This document shows, piece after piece, positions 8,709-16,765 of a DNA stretch of 64,000 bases (position 1 is its first letter; each line of letters opens with the position of its first letter). The stretch spans positions 930,001 through 994,000 of the forward strand of contig CP073276.1 in assembly GCA_038561985.1 (NCBI GenBank). Direction: 5' to 3'. The DNA is from Petrimonas sulfuriphila. GTDB lineage: Bacteria > Bacteroidota > Bacteroidia > Bacteroidales > Dysgonomonadaceae. The translations under genes were made by a program, and so were the position numbers. The notes under the pieces were generated by a model. The model was given only the letters and a program-made list of their open reading frames with translations. It made no database searches and was not told the origin of the DNA.

Positions 8709-9845
8709 TCAAAAGAAATCGCCGCTCCAAAGCATCGACAAGAATTGTAACACGGGATAAATCTCCACATTGTTCATCCTTCGCGGATTTTTATCCAACG
8801 AAACAATAATCAGCCGGCAATCGGGAAATTCTTCCGAAAATGCCTTTAATCCCTTTGTGTGATGCGATTGCACTTCGTCGGATGATTTTATTTCAATGGC
8901 TGTTTCGGCATTTCCGATAATGGCGTCCACTTCGTAACCCGATGTTGTGCGCCAATAGGACAAGCTGAGTTGAGGCTTGAAATAACCAAGGTAGGCTATA
9001 AGTTCTTGCATGATTAAATGTTCGAAAGCATGTCCAAATTCGGGTGAACCGGGGTTTATCTCAGTTCTTTTGAGAAGAAAATTAGCAATGCCTACATCAA
9101 AATAGTAAAACTTGGGAGATTGGATAACACGACGTTTCACGTTTCGGGTAAAAGCGGGAATGGTATAACCTATCAGCGTTTCTTCCAAAATAGAAAAATA
9201 CTCTTTCACTGTAGGTGCACTCACGCCGCATTCCGAAGCAATGTTGTTGTAATTGAGAATTTCACCATTGCTCAAAGCCGCAATCTCCATAAACCGAGAA
9301 AAAGTATTCAGGTTTCGCGTAAGTGCTTCGGCTTTTATTTCCTGTTGCAAATAATCGCCCACGTAAGCGTGAAGCCGGTTTGTGGCGTTTTCCACTAAAT
9401 AGTGGCGCGGCAGCATACCGTTATTGCAGGCTTTTACAAGGTCGAAATCGGGAATTTCGGCGCTGACAAACGGATACAAGTGCTTTCGAATAGCTCTGCC
9501 TCCAAGCAAATTCACACCGCTTCGGCGTAACTTGCGTGCACTGGAGCCGCTCAGGATAAAACGAAGATTATGATTGCTTATCAACCAATGCACTTCGTCA
9601 AGTAAAGCAGGGATTTTCTGAATTTCGTCGATGATAACCAACTCGTTTACGAACAGGCTTAGTTCTTCGCGTAACAGTGCCGGACGGCGGTTATAACGTT
9701 CAAATTCATCCGATTTCAACAAATCGATGATTCGTTTGTCGGGAAACAGCATTTTCAGCAGCGTACTCTTACCGGTTTGCCGCGCACCCCAAAGAAAAAT
9801 GCTTTCGTTCTCTATATCCTGAATTGTTATTTTTCGTGATAACAT
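8709..9845 (-). CDS. AAA ATPase with C-terminal DUF4143 domain (second copy)
   Basis: A 378-residue paralogue of the protein at 5618-6778. Walker A is GARQTGKSTLL, Walker B is LVIIDEIQKIP, and a sensor-like ILSGSSARKL follows. A winged-helix part (ECGVSAPTVKEYFSIL) leads to SPKFYYFDVGIANFLL. The C-terminus has YEVDAII followed by AIEIKSS, again a PD-(D/E)XK-like spacing. It is inserted against the direction of the exporter operon, between tolC and the adaptor gene. A 31-bp tandem repeat lies just upstream of its TATCTTTG box. Function unknown. Confidence 0.88.
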   Translation of the reverse strand: MLSRKITIQDIENESIFLWGARQTGKSTLLKMLFPDKRIIDLLKSDEFERYNRRPALLREELSLFVNELVIIDEIQKIPALLDEVHWLISNHNLRFILSGSSARKLRRSGVNLLGGRAIRKHLYPFVSAEIPDFDLVKACNNGMLPRHYLVENATNRLHAYVGDYLQQEIKAEALTRNLNTFSRFMEIAALSNGEILNYNNIASECGVSAPTVKEYFSILEETLIGYTIPAFTRNVKRRVIQSPKFYYFDVGIANFLLKRTEINPGSPEFGHAFEHLIMQELIAYLGYFKPQLSLSYWRTTSGYEVDAIIGNAETAIEIKSSDEVQSHHTKGLKAFSEEFPDCRLIIVSLDKNPRRMNNVEIYPVLQFLSMLWSGDFF

Positions 9846-9884
9846 TCTGATTTGTTTTTTGTGAATAATAAGGTAAAACCGTTA

Positions 9885-9892
9885 CAAAGATA
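9885..9892 (-). promoter_or_regulatory. -7 promoter element for the second DUF4143 ATPase
   Basis: TATCTTTG on the minus strand, 40 bp before the ATG at 9845. As with the first ATPase, no clear -33 element is present and a tandem repeat occupies that position. Confidence 0.55.
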
Positions 9893-9902
9893 CATTATTT
9901 TT

Positions 9903-9968
9903 CATGAATATCTAAAGTATAGCTTTGTTTTTTCATGAATATCTAAAGTACAACTTTGTTTTTTCATA
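9903..9968. repeat. 31-bp tandem repeat, two units plus a stub
   Basis: Units start at 9903 and 9934 (CATGAATATCTAAAGTA followed by TAGCTTTG or CAACTTTG and a T run). A third copy begins at 9965 and stops after CATA. It starts about 10 bp upstream of the ATPase -7 box. The core TA(T/C)A(A/G)CTTT resembles the core of the 22-bp array at 6834-6928. Confidence 0.75.
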
Positions 9969-10091
9969 CAGATTTCAGATAATAGACTTTTAACGCCAAT
10001 GGCCAACATAAAAATGAACAACCCGGAACTCGAAACTCAGAACTCAAAACTTAGAACCGATAACTCTTTCCACGAATCCCGCGACAGCGCT

Positions 10092-11342
10092 ATGGACAAA
10101 CGCTTGCCCAAACGTTCGTTTTTCCAAAAATACAAATACCACCTGCTTGCCGGAGCGGCGTTTGTGGCGTTCCTCGTATTTGTTATCGTGAGCGTATCGG
10201 GCGGACGAAAACTGCGTGTGGACAACGAAAAAATCGCGATTGCCGACGTGGCGGAAGCGCCGTTTCTCGATTACGTGGATGCCGAAGGCATCGTGCAGCC
10301 CATCCAAACCATCAAGCTCAACGCGCTGGAAAGCGGAATGGTACAGGAAGTGATTGCCGAAGAAGGCGCGATGCTGAAAAAAGGCGACGTGATTCTTGTG
10401 TTGCAAAATCCCGAATTAGAGCGCATCATCGAAGAGCAGCAAGCCGAATGGGAAAAACAGCGTATCCTCTACGAGGAGAAAAAGCTGGAAATGGAGCAGA
10501 AAACCATCCTGCTCAAGCAGCAAACACTTCAGGCGCGATACGAACTGAGCCGTTTGCAAAAAGACTTCGCGCTGGGCGAAGAAGAATTTAAGATGGGTGT
10601 AAAAAGCAAGGCGCAACTCAATGTGCAACGCGAAGAATTTACCTACAAAACCCAAAGCACCGCCCTGCAATTAGACGGGCTAAGACAAGACAGCGCCGCC
10701 ACACACCTGCGCCGAACGCTGATGGACAACGACCTCGAGCGGGTACGAAAAACCACCTCACACGCCCGCGGACGAATGGATAATTTAATTGTGCGCGCCC
10801 CGATGGACGGACAATTGAGTTTCCTCAACGTTACGCTCGGCCTGCGGGTGGGACAATCGGAAAGCATTGGCGAAATAAAAGTGATGGACAATTTCAAGAT
10901 ACATACCCGATTGAGCGAGTATTACATCGACCGCGTACAGGTGGGATTGCCTGCATCGGTAACCTATCAGGGAAAGAAATATCCGCTACGCGTGTCGAAA
11001 GTCGTTCCCGAAGTGAAAGACCGGCAATTTGATGTGGATTTGGTGTTTACGGAGACCATGCCCGACAACGTACGCATTGGCAAAAGTTTCCGGGTGCAGG
11101 TGGAGCTGGGACAACCGGAAACGGCCATCGTCATTCCACGCGGCGATTTTTTCCAAACCACCGGCGGACAGTGGATTTATAAGTTGAACAAATCGGGCGA
11201 CAGGGCAGTGAAAACACCCATCAGCGTTGGTCGGCAAAATCCGGTGCAGTACGAAATAGTGAGCGGACTGCAAGCCGGCGACCGCGTGGTGGTGAGTGGA
11301 TACGCTAATTTTGGCGATGTGGAGGAACTGGTAATAAAATAG
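10092..11342 (+). CDS. HlyD/RND-type periplasmic adaptor (membrane fusion) protein
   Basis: From the ATG at 10092 the protein has 416 residues: MDKRLPKRSFFQKYK, one N-terminal membrane helix (HLLAGAAFVAFLVFVIVSV), a barrel-sandwich half (VDAEGIVQPIQTIKLNALESG), a long coiled-coil hairpin rich in Glu, Gln and Lys (about 110-190), the second lipoyl half (NLIVRAPMDGQLSF), and beta-barrel and membrane-proximal domains. The frame opens at 9999, but the extra 31 codons come from a low-complexity spacer (runs like GAACTCGAAACTCAGAACTC) and look non-coding. It would bridge the inner-membrane permeases to the TolC protein. Confidence 0.9.
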   Translation: MDKRLPKRSFFQKYKYHLLAGAAFVAFLVFVIVSVSGGRKLRVDNEKIAIADVAEAPFLDYVDAEGIVQPIQTIKLNALESGMVQEVIAEEGAMLKKGDVILVLQNPELERIIEEQQAEWEKQRILYEEKKLEMEQKTILLKQQTLQARYELSRLQKDFALGEEEFKMGVKSKAQLNVQREEFTYKTQSTALQLDGLRQDSAATHLRRTLMDNDLERVRKTTSHARGRMDNLIVRAPMDGQLSFLNVTLGLRVGQSESIGEIKVMDNFKIHTRLSEYYIDRVQVGLPASVTYQGKKYPLRVSKVVPEVKDRQFDVDLVFTETMPDNVRIGKSFRVQVELGQPETAIVIPRGDFFQTTGGQWIYKLNKSGDRAVKTPISVGRQNPVQYEIVSGLQAGDRVVVSGYANFGDVEELVIK

Positions 11343-11486
11343 TTTTAAGTGCTGAGTTGGTAATTATTAGTAAGTTTAAGGTTTAAAGTTTGAAAATTTA
11401 TCAAACCGCCGGCTGCAAACTTCGGTTTTCGGACTTCTAACAGTCTATTTAGTATTTGGTAATTAATAATTTGTAATTAAAAATAT

Positions 11487-12809
11487 ATGCTGTTACATTA
11501 TCTAAAAATCGCGTGGAGAAATCTCCTGAAATACAAAACCCAAACCATCATCAGTGTATTGGGATTGACCATCGGCGTGGTGTTTTTCGCGTACGGATAC
11601 CATTGGTATAAATACGAAACATCGTATGACGGTTTTTATCCTAATTCGGGCAGGATTTATCGAGTGTATGGCATTGAGAAAAACACGATGAATCAAAACG
11701 CAAAAATCCCTTATTTGGCAGTTGCCAAGATAAAAAATGGGTTTCCCGAAGTGGAGAAAATTGCCGTTCTGTACGATCAGTTTTCTATATCGTTTACTTA
11801 CGAAAACGAAAGGTTGGAAATTCGGGATATCGAGAATGTTGATGAGAACTTCTTCAAAATGTTCCCTCCAATAGTAATTTGCGGTTCGTTGGACGACGAT
11901 TTGTTTTTGGAAAAAGAGATAGCCGATATGGTAGTTACGGAAGATTTCGCCCGAAAGTTCTTCAATACACCCGAAGAAGCTCTCGGTAAAATGTTTATAT
12001 CAACCTACAAAAACAGCTACGTCATAAAAGCGGTGATAAAAAATCCACCTGTCAATTCAAACTTTCAAGCGCAGTGTTATATTGCCGATATAAACGTAAG
12101 GGCGATATCAAGTGAGTCGGAAGAAAAAATTCAATGGACGAGCTTCTATCAAACACAACTGTATGTTCAGTTGCATAAAAACGCAAACAGAAAGGCTTTT
12201 GAAGAAAAATTGCGCAGCTACGCGGTCGATAATGATTTAAACACTAATTTGTTGTTCGCGATAAGCCCATTGAGAACCGTTAAGTACGACATTCAACAAG
12301 CAGGAAACGTGTTTGAACAACATAACAGCCTCAATTTAACCTACATACACACATTCCTGTTTGTCGGCGTGTTGCTGATTTTATCGGTTTTCTTTAACTA
12401 CCTGAACATTCTTATCAACAGTATAGTGCAACGAACGCGCGAAATGAATCTTCGTAAAGTGTCGGGGGCACACACCCGAAATCTTTTTGTACAACTTTTT
12501 GTAGAAATTGGTTTGTTAATCTTGTTTGTTATCCTCTTATCCTTATCTGTTGCCGAATTAACTGCATCATCTTTCGAGAAAGTGTTTCAAACCGTTATCC
12601 TGAAACATCAATTGTTCGGAATACTTTTTGAGACTATCGCCATAGTGGGTGTTTCGCTTTGCAGTATCGTTTTTGTATCCCTTTACCGATTTCTCCAAAA
12701 AACATCTTTCAGGAAAAACATTACCCGTGTTCAAATGCAAAGAACACTGTCTGCGGGGAAAATAAGTATGGCCGTTCAACTGCTTGTCTTGTCGGCGCAT
12801 TTTTTATGA
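11487..12809 (+). CDS. FtsX/MacB-type ABC permease, N-terminal part of a split gene
   Basis: The first 440 residues of what should be a permease of about 800 residues. It has an N-terminal helix after AWRNLLKYKTQTIISVLGLT, a large extracytoplasmic domain (about 50-270), three helices of the first FtsX unit (YIHTFLFVGVLLILSVFFNYLNIL and following), and then the start of the next helix (KISMAVQLLV). It ends at TGA 12807-12809, inside a membrane helix. The rest continues in the -1 frame at 12806. The three downstream paralogues are intact at 773-805 residues. The product could be two coupled polypeptides, a frameshift product or a mutated gene. Confidence 0.85.
   Translation: MLLHYLKIAWRNLLKYKTQTIISVLGLTIGVVFFAYGYHWYKYETSYDGFYPNSGRIYRVYGIEKNTMNQNAKIPYLAVAKIKNGFPEVEKIAVLYDQFSISFTYENERLEIRDIENVDENFFKMFPPIVICGSLDDDLFLEKEIADMVVTEDFARKFFNTPEEALGKMFISTYKNSYVIKAVIKNPPVNSNFQAQCYIADINVRAISSESEEKIQWTSFYQTQLYVQLHKNANRKAFEEKLRSYAVDNDLNTNLLFAISPLRTVKYDIQQAGNVFEQHNSLNLTYIHTFLFVGVLLILSVFFNYLNILINSIVQRTREMNLRKVSGAHTRNLFVQLFVEIGLLILFVILLSLSVAELTASSFEKVFQTVILKHQLFGILFETIAIVGVSLCSIVFVSLYRFLQKTSFRKNITRVQMQRTLSAGKISMAVQLLVLSAHFL
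12800..12809 (+). other. Frame-change site: T_TTT_TTA slippery heptamer with ATGA stop/start overlap
   Basis: In the frame of the first half, the codons cat-ttt-tta-tga end the protein. T TTT TTA (12800-12806) has the X_XXY_YYZ form used for -1 ribosomal frameshifting. The next -1-frame codon is ATG (12806-12808), which overlaps the stop as ATGA. A -1 slip would give an uninterrupted 809-residue permease. Alternatively one base is missing near 12790: the -1 frame just upstream reads LVGAFFMM, which is more membrane-like than LSAHFL. Confidence 0.55.
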
Positions 12810-13915
12810 TGAGTGCTCTTGCTTTTTGGAGACAAGTGCGATTTATGCAAACTTCCGATTGGGGAATACAAACAAAAAACACCATTCAGGTAGGCGTTAT
12901 GGGAGGTCCCAATAAAAAAGTTATTCTTGAGGAGATTAAGCAATTGGCCACCGTTGAAGAAATTTGCCCCACCGAATTATTCACAGTTAGCAACGAAGCT
13001 GGACCTTTTTCTCAAAACAATGTGAATTGGGAAGGCAGGCAACCCGATTACAGGCCTTTTTTCCAGACAGTGGATGTGGGGTTGAATTTTGCCTCATTTT
13101 TCGGATTGGAAATAATACAAGGACGCGATTTTACGGAAGCTGATTGGAAGACGGATGTTGCCAAAACGTTAATCAATGAAGAGGCTGCCCGCGTAATGCA
13201 ACTGACAGATCCGATTGGGCAGAAAATAGAAATCGACCTTGATTATTATACACCCGAAGGGCCTGGTAGGGGAACGATGGAAATAATTGGCGTATTTCGT
13301 GATTTTCACGGCATCGGGCTTAAACAACCCATTATGCCGATGATACTGAAAAGCGTATCGTCGTGGCGCGAAACTATTTATTACGTGCGCTCCACACCAG
13401 GAACGGAAACGGAGACGCTACAGTCCATCCGTTCAATTTTAGAAGAGTATATTGAAGAATCTCAGGTTTCTAAGATTCCGCTCATAACAATGACCGACTT
13501 ATTAAACAAACTAAGCCAACCCGAGCAGGATCTGTTGAAACTTTTCCTCACCGTTTCTTTGCTCTGTATTCTGATTGCCGTTTTCGGCATCTATTCCGTG
13601 TCGCAGCGCGAAACGCAACGCCGCCGCAAGGAAATTGCCATTCGCAAAACGGCGGGAGCGAAAACGCGCGAGATAATGGTGATGTTCATTCGCGAGTACC
13701 TGATTATTACGCTTGCAGCGTGCGCCGGGGCGTTCCCGTTGGCCGGATTATTTATGCACCGTTGGCTGCAAGGGTTTGCCTATCGCATTTCCATTTCGTG
13801 GTGGATGTTTGCGGTGGTGAGTTTGGTTGTGGCGGTTATCGTGCTGCTTACAATTTTTAGTCAGGTAAACAGAGCGTCAAATCAAAATCCGGCGGAGGTG
13901 GTGAAATCGGAATAA
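12806..13915 (+). CDS. FtsX/MacB-type ABC permease, C-terminal part of the split gene
   Basis: 369 residues from the ATG overlapping the stop of the first half. It holds the second FtsX unit: a helix (MMSALAFWRQV), an extracytoplasmic domain (about 25-240), and the three C-terminal helices. The family's cytoplasmic loop motif REIAIRKTAGAKTREIM lies between the first two of these, and the protein ends NPAEVVKSE, as its paralogues end NPVESLKSE. The frame is open further upstream, to 12659, but that part overlaps the first half. Its sequence is well kept, with no further damage, which argues against an old pseudogene. Confidence 0.8.
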   Translation: MMSALAFWRQVRFMQTSDWGIQTKNTIQVGVMGGPNKKVILEEIKQLATVEEICPTELFTVSNEAGPFSQNNVNWEGRQPDYRPFFQTVDVGLNFASFFGLEIIQGRDFTEADWKTDVAKTLINEEAARVMQLTDPIGQKIEIDLDYYTPEGPGRGTMEIIGVFRDFHGIGLKQPIMPMILKSVSSWRETIYYVRSTPGTETETLQSIRSILEEYIEESQVSKIPLITMTDLLNKLSQPEQDLLKLFLTVSLLCILIAVFGIYSVSQRETQRRRKEIAIRKTAGAKTREIMVMFIREYLIITLAACAGAFPLAGLFMHRWLQGFAYRISISWWMFAVVSLVVAVIVLLTIFSQVNRASNQNPAEVVKSE

Positions 13916-13963
13916 AAGTCTAAAGTCTTGACTCTTAACTTTTATCATCTAAAAAACAAGTAT

Positions 13964-16309
13964 ATGTTCAAAACGGCACTTAAATTAATATTCCGAAATT
14001 GGTGGCGCAACAAAACGTTCACACTTATTTCCATCCTCAGCCTTACCGTGGGTATTGCTTGCACGGCTCTGCTGATTTCTTTCGTCAGCTACGAATACGG
14101 AATCGAGAAGAACAATCCCAACCGCAATAAACTGGTGTGGGTGATGCAGGATATGCCGTCCAACCCCGGAGAAAAAGTGGCGTATATGAGCAGCGATGTT
14201 CCCAAACAACTGCAAGAGAAGTATCCCGAAATGGAAGGGTTCCTGCAACTGAACAGTTTTGGCATGAAGTATATCGAGGTGAACAACCAACATCTTGAGC
14301 CAATGGAAATTCTCAACGTGGATGCCTCTTTTCCGGAATTCTTTCCGTTCGAACTGCTGTACGGTTCATGGAACGCTTTCCACAATCCGCAGTCGATCGT
14401 TCTTAGCGAAAAGCAGACACAAAAGTTTTTCGGCAACGAAAACGCTCTGGGAAAACAGATTACGGTGTGTAAGGAGGACGGTTTCGGCTCGGAAAAAATA
14501 ATCGTTTACACGGTTGGGGCAGTAACAAAAAGCCGCACGCAGTCGGCCATTATCTTCGACGGGCTTGTCTGCGACCCCGAAAACAACTGGGGCGGTCCCA
14601 CACTGTTGATGATGCCGGTGCATACAGACCGCTCCCAATTTGAAGAAAAGGTGAAGAAAGACCGGATACCGACGCTCGCAGGAGGACAGTATTATTTTTA
14701 TTCGTTCGATCAATCCATTTCATCCACTTATAACCAGCAACAACTCAATTACTGGCATTACAGAAAAAACAGCCTGTTGCTCGTCGGGCTGATTTCCGCG
14801 ATCCTGGTGTTCCTCACGGCAGTGTTCAATTACGTGAACATGAGTTTTTCACGCGTCCTGCAACAGGTAAAAGCACTCCACACACAAAAATTGATGGGTG
14901 CCCGCGCATCCGATGTGCGGATACAGATTTTTGCGGACACCTTCCTTGCCGTTCTCATCTCTTTCGTATTGGCAATACTGATGATGCACGATTTGCTGCC
15001 GGTTTTCAACCAGGTGGTGTCGGTCGATTTTTCACCGGGATATTTCTACAGCAAAGATTTTTACCCGATACTGATACTGTTCATTGTTGTGCTTACGGTG
15101 ATCCCGGCCTGGATAATGAGCCGGAAAATCAGCCGCCTGTCGGGAAGCGACTACCGCCTGTTTTTCGCTACCCGTAAAAACCGATGGATTGGCACGTTGA
15201 TTACCGTGCAGTTTGTTGTTGCTTTCGCTTTGATCATCGCCACCCTTACGGCAAACCGGCAGGTAAGCCTGGTGAAACAAACCGGCAACCGGTACCGGAA
15301 CCTGATAGAGATATCTGGGGTGATGGAGATTCAGGAACTTCAAAAACTGACATCCCGGTTAAAAAATATTCCCGGCGTATCCGGTGTTTCCATAGGAAAC
15401 CTGCCCGTGATGAACTCATGGATTATGCACGGCACGTTACGAAAAGAAACCGGGGAAGAAATTGAAACGGCGGTGCTGCAACTCTCGGGAGATGAAGAAT
15501 TATTAGACATACTTAATCTCCGGCAACTTTCGGGAGACGATTGGAGGTCATCATTCCAAATCAATCCATATTCGGTACTGGTGAACAAGACGTTTGTCGA
15601 TATATTGGGCAAACGGGAAACGGAGTTAACGAACGAGCCCTTATCCAAGTATTTCGATGTGGGAGATTCGGTATCCGTTATCGCCGGAGTAGTGGAAGAT
15701 TTTCACTTCAATTCCTTAGAAGAAAAAACAACGTCGTTTGTGATAGGGCGATATGCTTATGATCCGAGATACACCAGCACATTGCGTGTCAGGCTCGACG
15801 GCAAGAATGATTCCGAAACCTTTTCCGCCATTAAATCGGCATGGAGGCAAACCTTTCCCGATGACGGGTTCACTTACATCGACACCTATAATGAATTTAT
15901 CAAACTCAACATTAAAATCTTCGAGATGTCGCGTCTGCTCAACATGTATTCGTTTATCAGCATCCTGCTTACCTGTTTCGGCTTGTTCGGTATCACATTT
16001 TATGCGGTTCGTCAACGCACCAAAGAAATCGGTATCCGAAAAATCAACGGGGCGAAAACGCCGCAACTCTTATGGTTGCTGATGAAACCGATATTTATAT
16101 GGATGGCAATAGCCTTTGTGGTAGCAGTGCCGATAGCGTGGTGGTTTATAGAAAGATGGTTGCAACAGTTTGTTTACCGGATAGATGTATCGGTAAGCTC
16201 GTTTTTACTTGCATTGTTATTAGTCGCCGTTATCACATTTTTAACCGTTAACTGGCACGTATGGCGCACGGCGCGAAGCAATCCGGTGGAGAGTTTGAAA
16301 TCGGAATAA
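13964..16309 (+). CDS. FtsX/MacB-type ABC permease
   Basis: 781 residues from the ATG at 13964 (MFKTALKLIFRNWWRNKTF); the frame opens 12 codons earlier. It has two FtsX units, each with an extracytoplasmic domain, and a cytoplasmic motif KEIGIRKINGAKTPQLL near the C-terminus. It ends RSNPVESLKSE. It is a close paralogue of the permease at 16766-19087, with near-identical N-terminal 50 residues and C-terminal helices. Such permeases work with a LolD/MacB-type ATPase to move substrates through an adaptor and TolC channel without taking them through the inner membrane themselves. The substrate is unknown. Confidence 0.9.
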   Translation: MFKTALKLIFRNWWRNKTFTLISILSLTVGIACTALLISFVSYEYGIEKNNPNRNKLVWVMQDMPSNPGEKVAYMSSDVPKQLQEKYPEMEGFLQLNSFGMKYIEVNNQHLEPMEILNVDASFPEFFPFELLYGSWNAFHNPQSIVLSEKQTQKFFGNENALGKQITVCKEDGFGSEKIIVYTVGAVTKSRTQSAIIFDGLVCDPENNWGGPTLLMMPVHTDRSQFEEKVKKDRIPTLAGGQYYFYSFDQSISSTYNQQQLNYWHYRKNSLLLVGLISAILVFLTAVFNYVNMSFSRVLQQVKALHTQKLMGARASDVRIQIFADTFLAVLISFVLAILMMHDLLPVFNQVVSVDFSPGYFYSKDFYPILILFIVVLTVIPAWIMSRKISRLSGSDYRLFFATRKNRWIGTLITVQFVVAFALIIATLTANRQVSLVKQTGNRYRNLIEISGVMEIQELQKLTSRLKNIPGVSGVSIGNLPVMNSWIMHGTLRKETGEEIETAVLQLSGDEELLDILNLRQLSGDDWRSSFQINPYSVLVNKTFVDILGKRETELTNEPLSKYFDVGDSVSVIAGVVEDFHFNSLEEKTTSFVIGRYAYDPRYTSTLRVRLDGKNDSETFSAIKSAWRQTFPDDGFTYIDTYNEFIKLNIKIFEMSRLLNMYSFISILLTCFGLFGITFYAVRQRTKEIGIRKINGAKTPQLLWLLMKPIFIWMAIAFVVAVPIAWWFIERWLQQFVYRIDVSVSSFLLALLLVAVITFLTVNWHVWRTARSNPVESLKSE

Positions 16310-16464
16310 AAACAAGGAATTAACGTGCCAATATGCTAATGAGTCAGTCTATTGCTGAGAATAAAAAGGATAACATACAAATAAACAACAGCCGGCTGTC
16401 TTAATTTTTAATTCTTCATTTTTAATTATTTATTATTGACTCTTGGCTCTAAAATCTAAAAAAA

Positions 16465-16644
16465 ATGCAAACAAAAACAATTTTTTTCGCTCTCGCAAGC
16501 CTGTTTTTACTGACAAGTTGCACTGGTAAAAACAAACAACCAAAAGACGAATCGCCTTTGAATAAAACAGAACAGACCGAAGCCGTGGACACCAACAAAG
16601 TTTACGAGGTATGGGAAGTGGACGAACCGCCTGTTATGCCTTAA
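16465..16644 (+). CDS. Small putative lipoprotein (59 residues)
   Basis: ATG at 16465, stop TAA at 16642-16644. It begins MQTKTIFFALASLFLLTSC, a signal peptide with a lipobox (LLTSC, Cys19). A Lys/Asn-rich linker and an acidic tail ending EVWEVDEPPVMP follow. It lies between two paralogous permease genes on the same strand, so it is probably co-transcribed with the exporter. I know no family for it. An accessory or sensing role at the outer membrane is possible. The lipobox and the clean start and stop make it more likely real than chance. Confidence 0.65.
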   Translation: MQTKTIFFALASLFLLTSCTGKNKQPKDESPLNKTEQTEAVDTNKVYEVWEVDEPPVMP

Positions 16645-16683
16645 ACCAAATTAATTCGGTTATTGACAAAACTAATAATAAAC

Positions 16684-16745
16684 GGGTGAAGCGACTTCCA
16701 AGTCGCTTAAGAAAAGAATAAAGCGAGCCGGAACTCGCTTCACCC
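16684..16745. repeat. 62-nt imperfect palindrome with two alternative folds
   Basis: The outer arms GGGTGAAGCGA (16684-16694) and TCGCTTCACCC (16735-16745) are perfect complements. Inside, AAGCGACTT pairs with AAGTCGCTT, and AGCGAG pairs with CTCGCT. The RNA can therefore form either two small hairpins or one long one. It lies 20 bp before the next permease ATG. Confidence 0.65.
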
Positions 16746-16765
16746 ACTCTAAAAATCAAAAAAAT

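Noticed and set aside
10020-10091. N-terminal extension of the HlyD adaptor (31 extra residues)
   Set aside because: The DNA is a repetitive spacer and the downstream ATG at 10092 gives a normal adaptor with its membrane anchor near the N-terminus.
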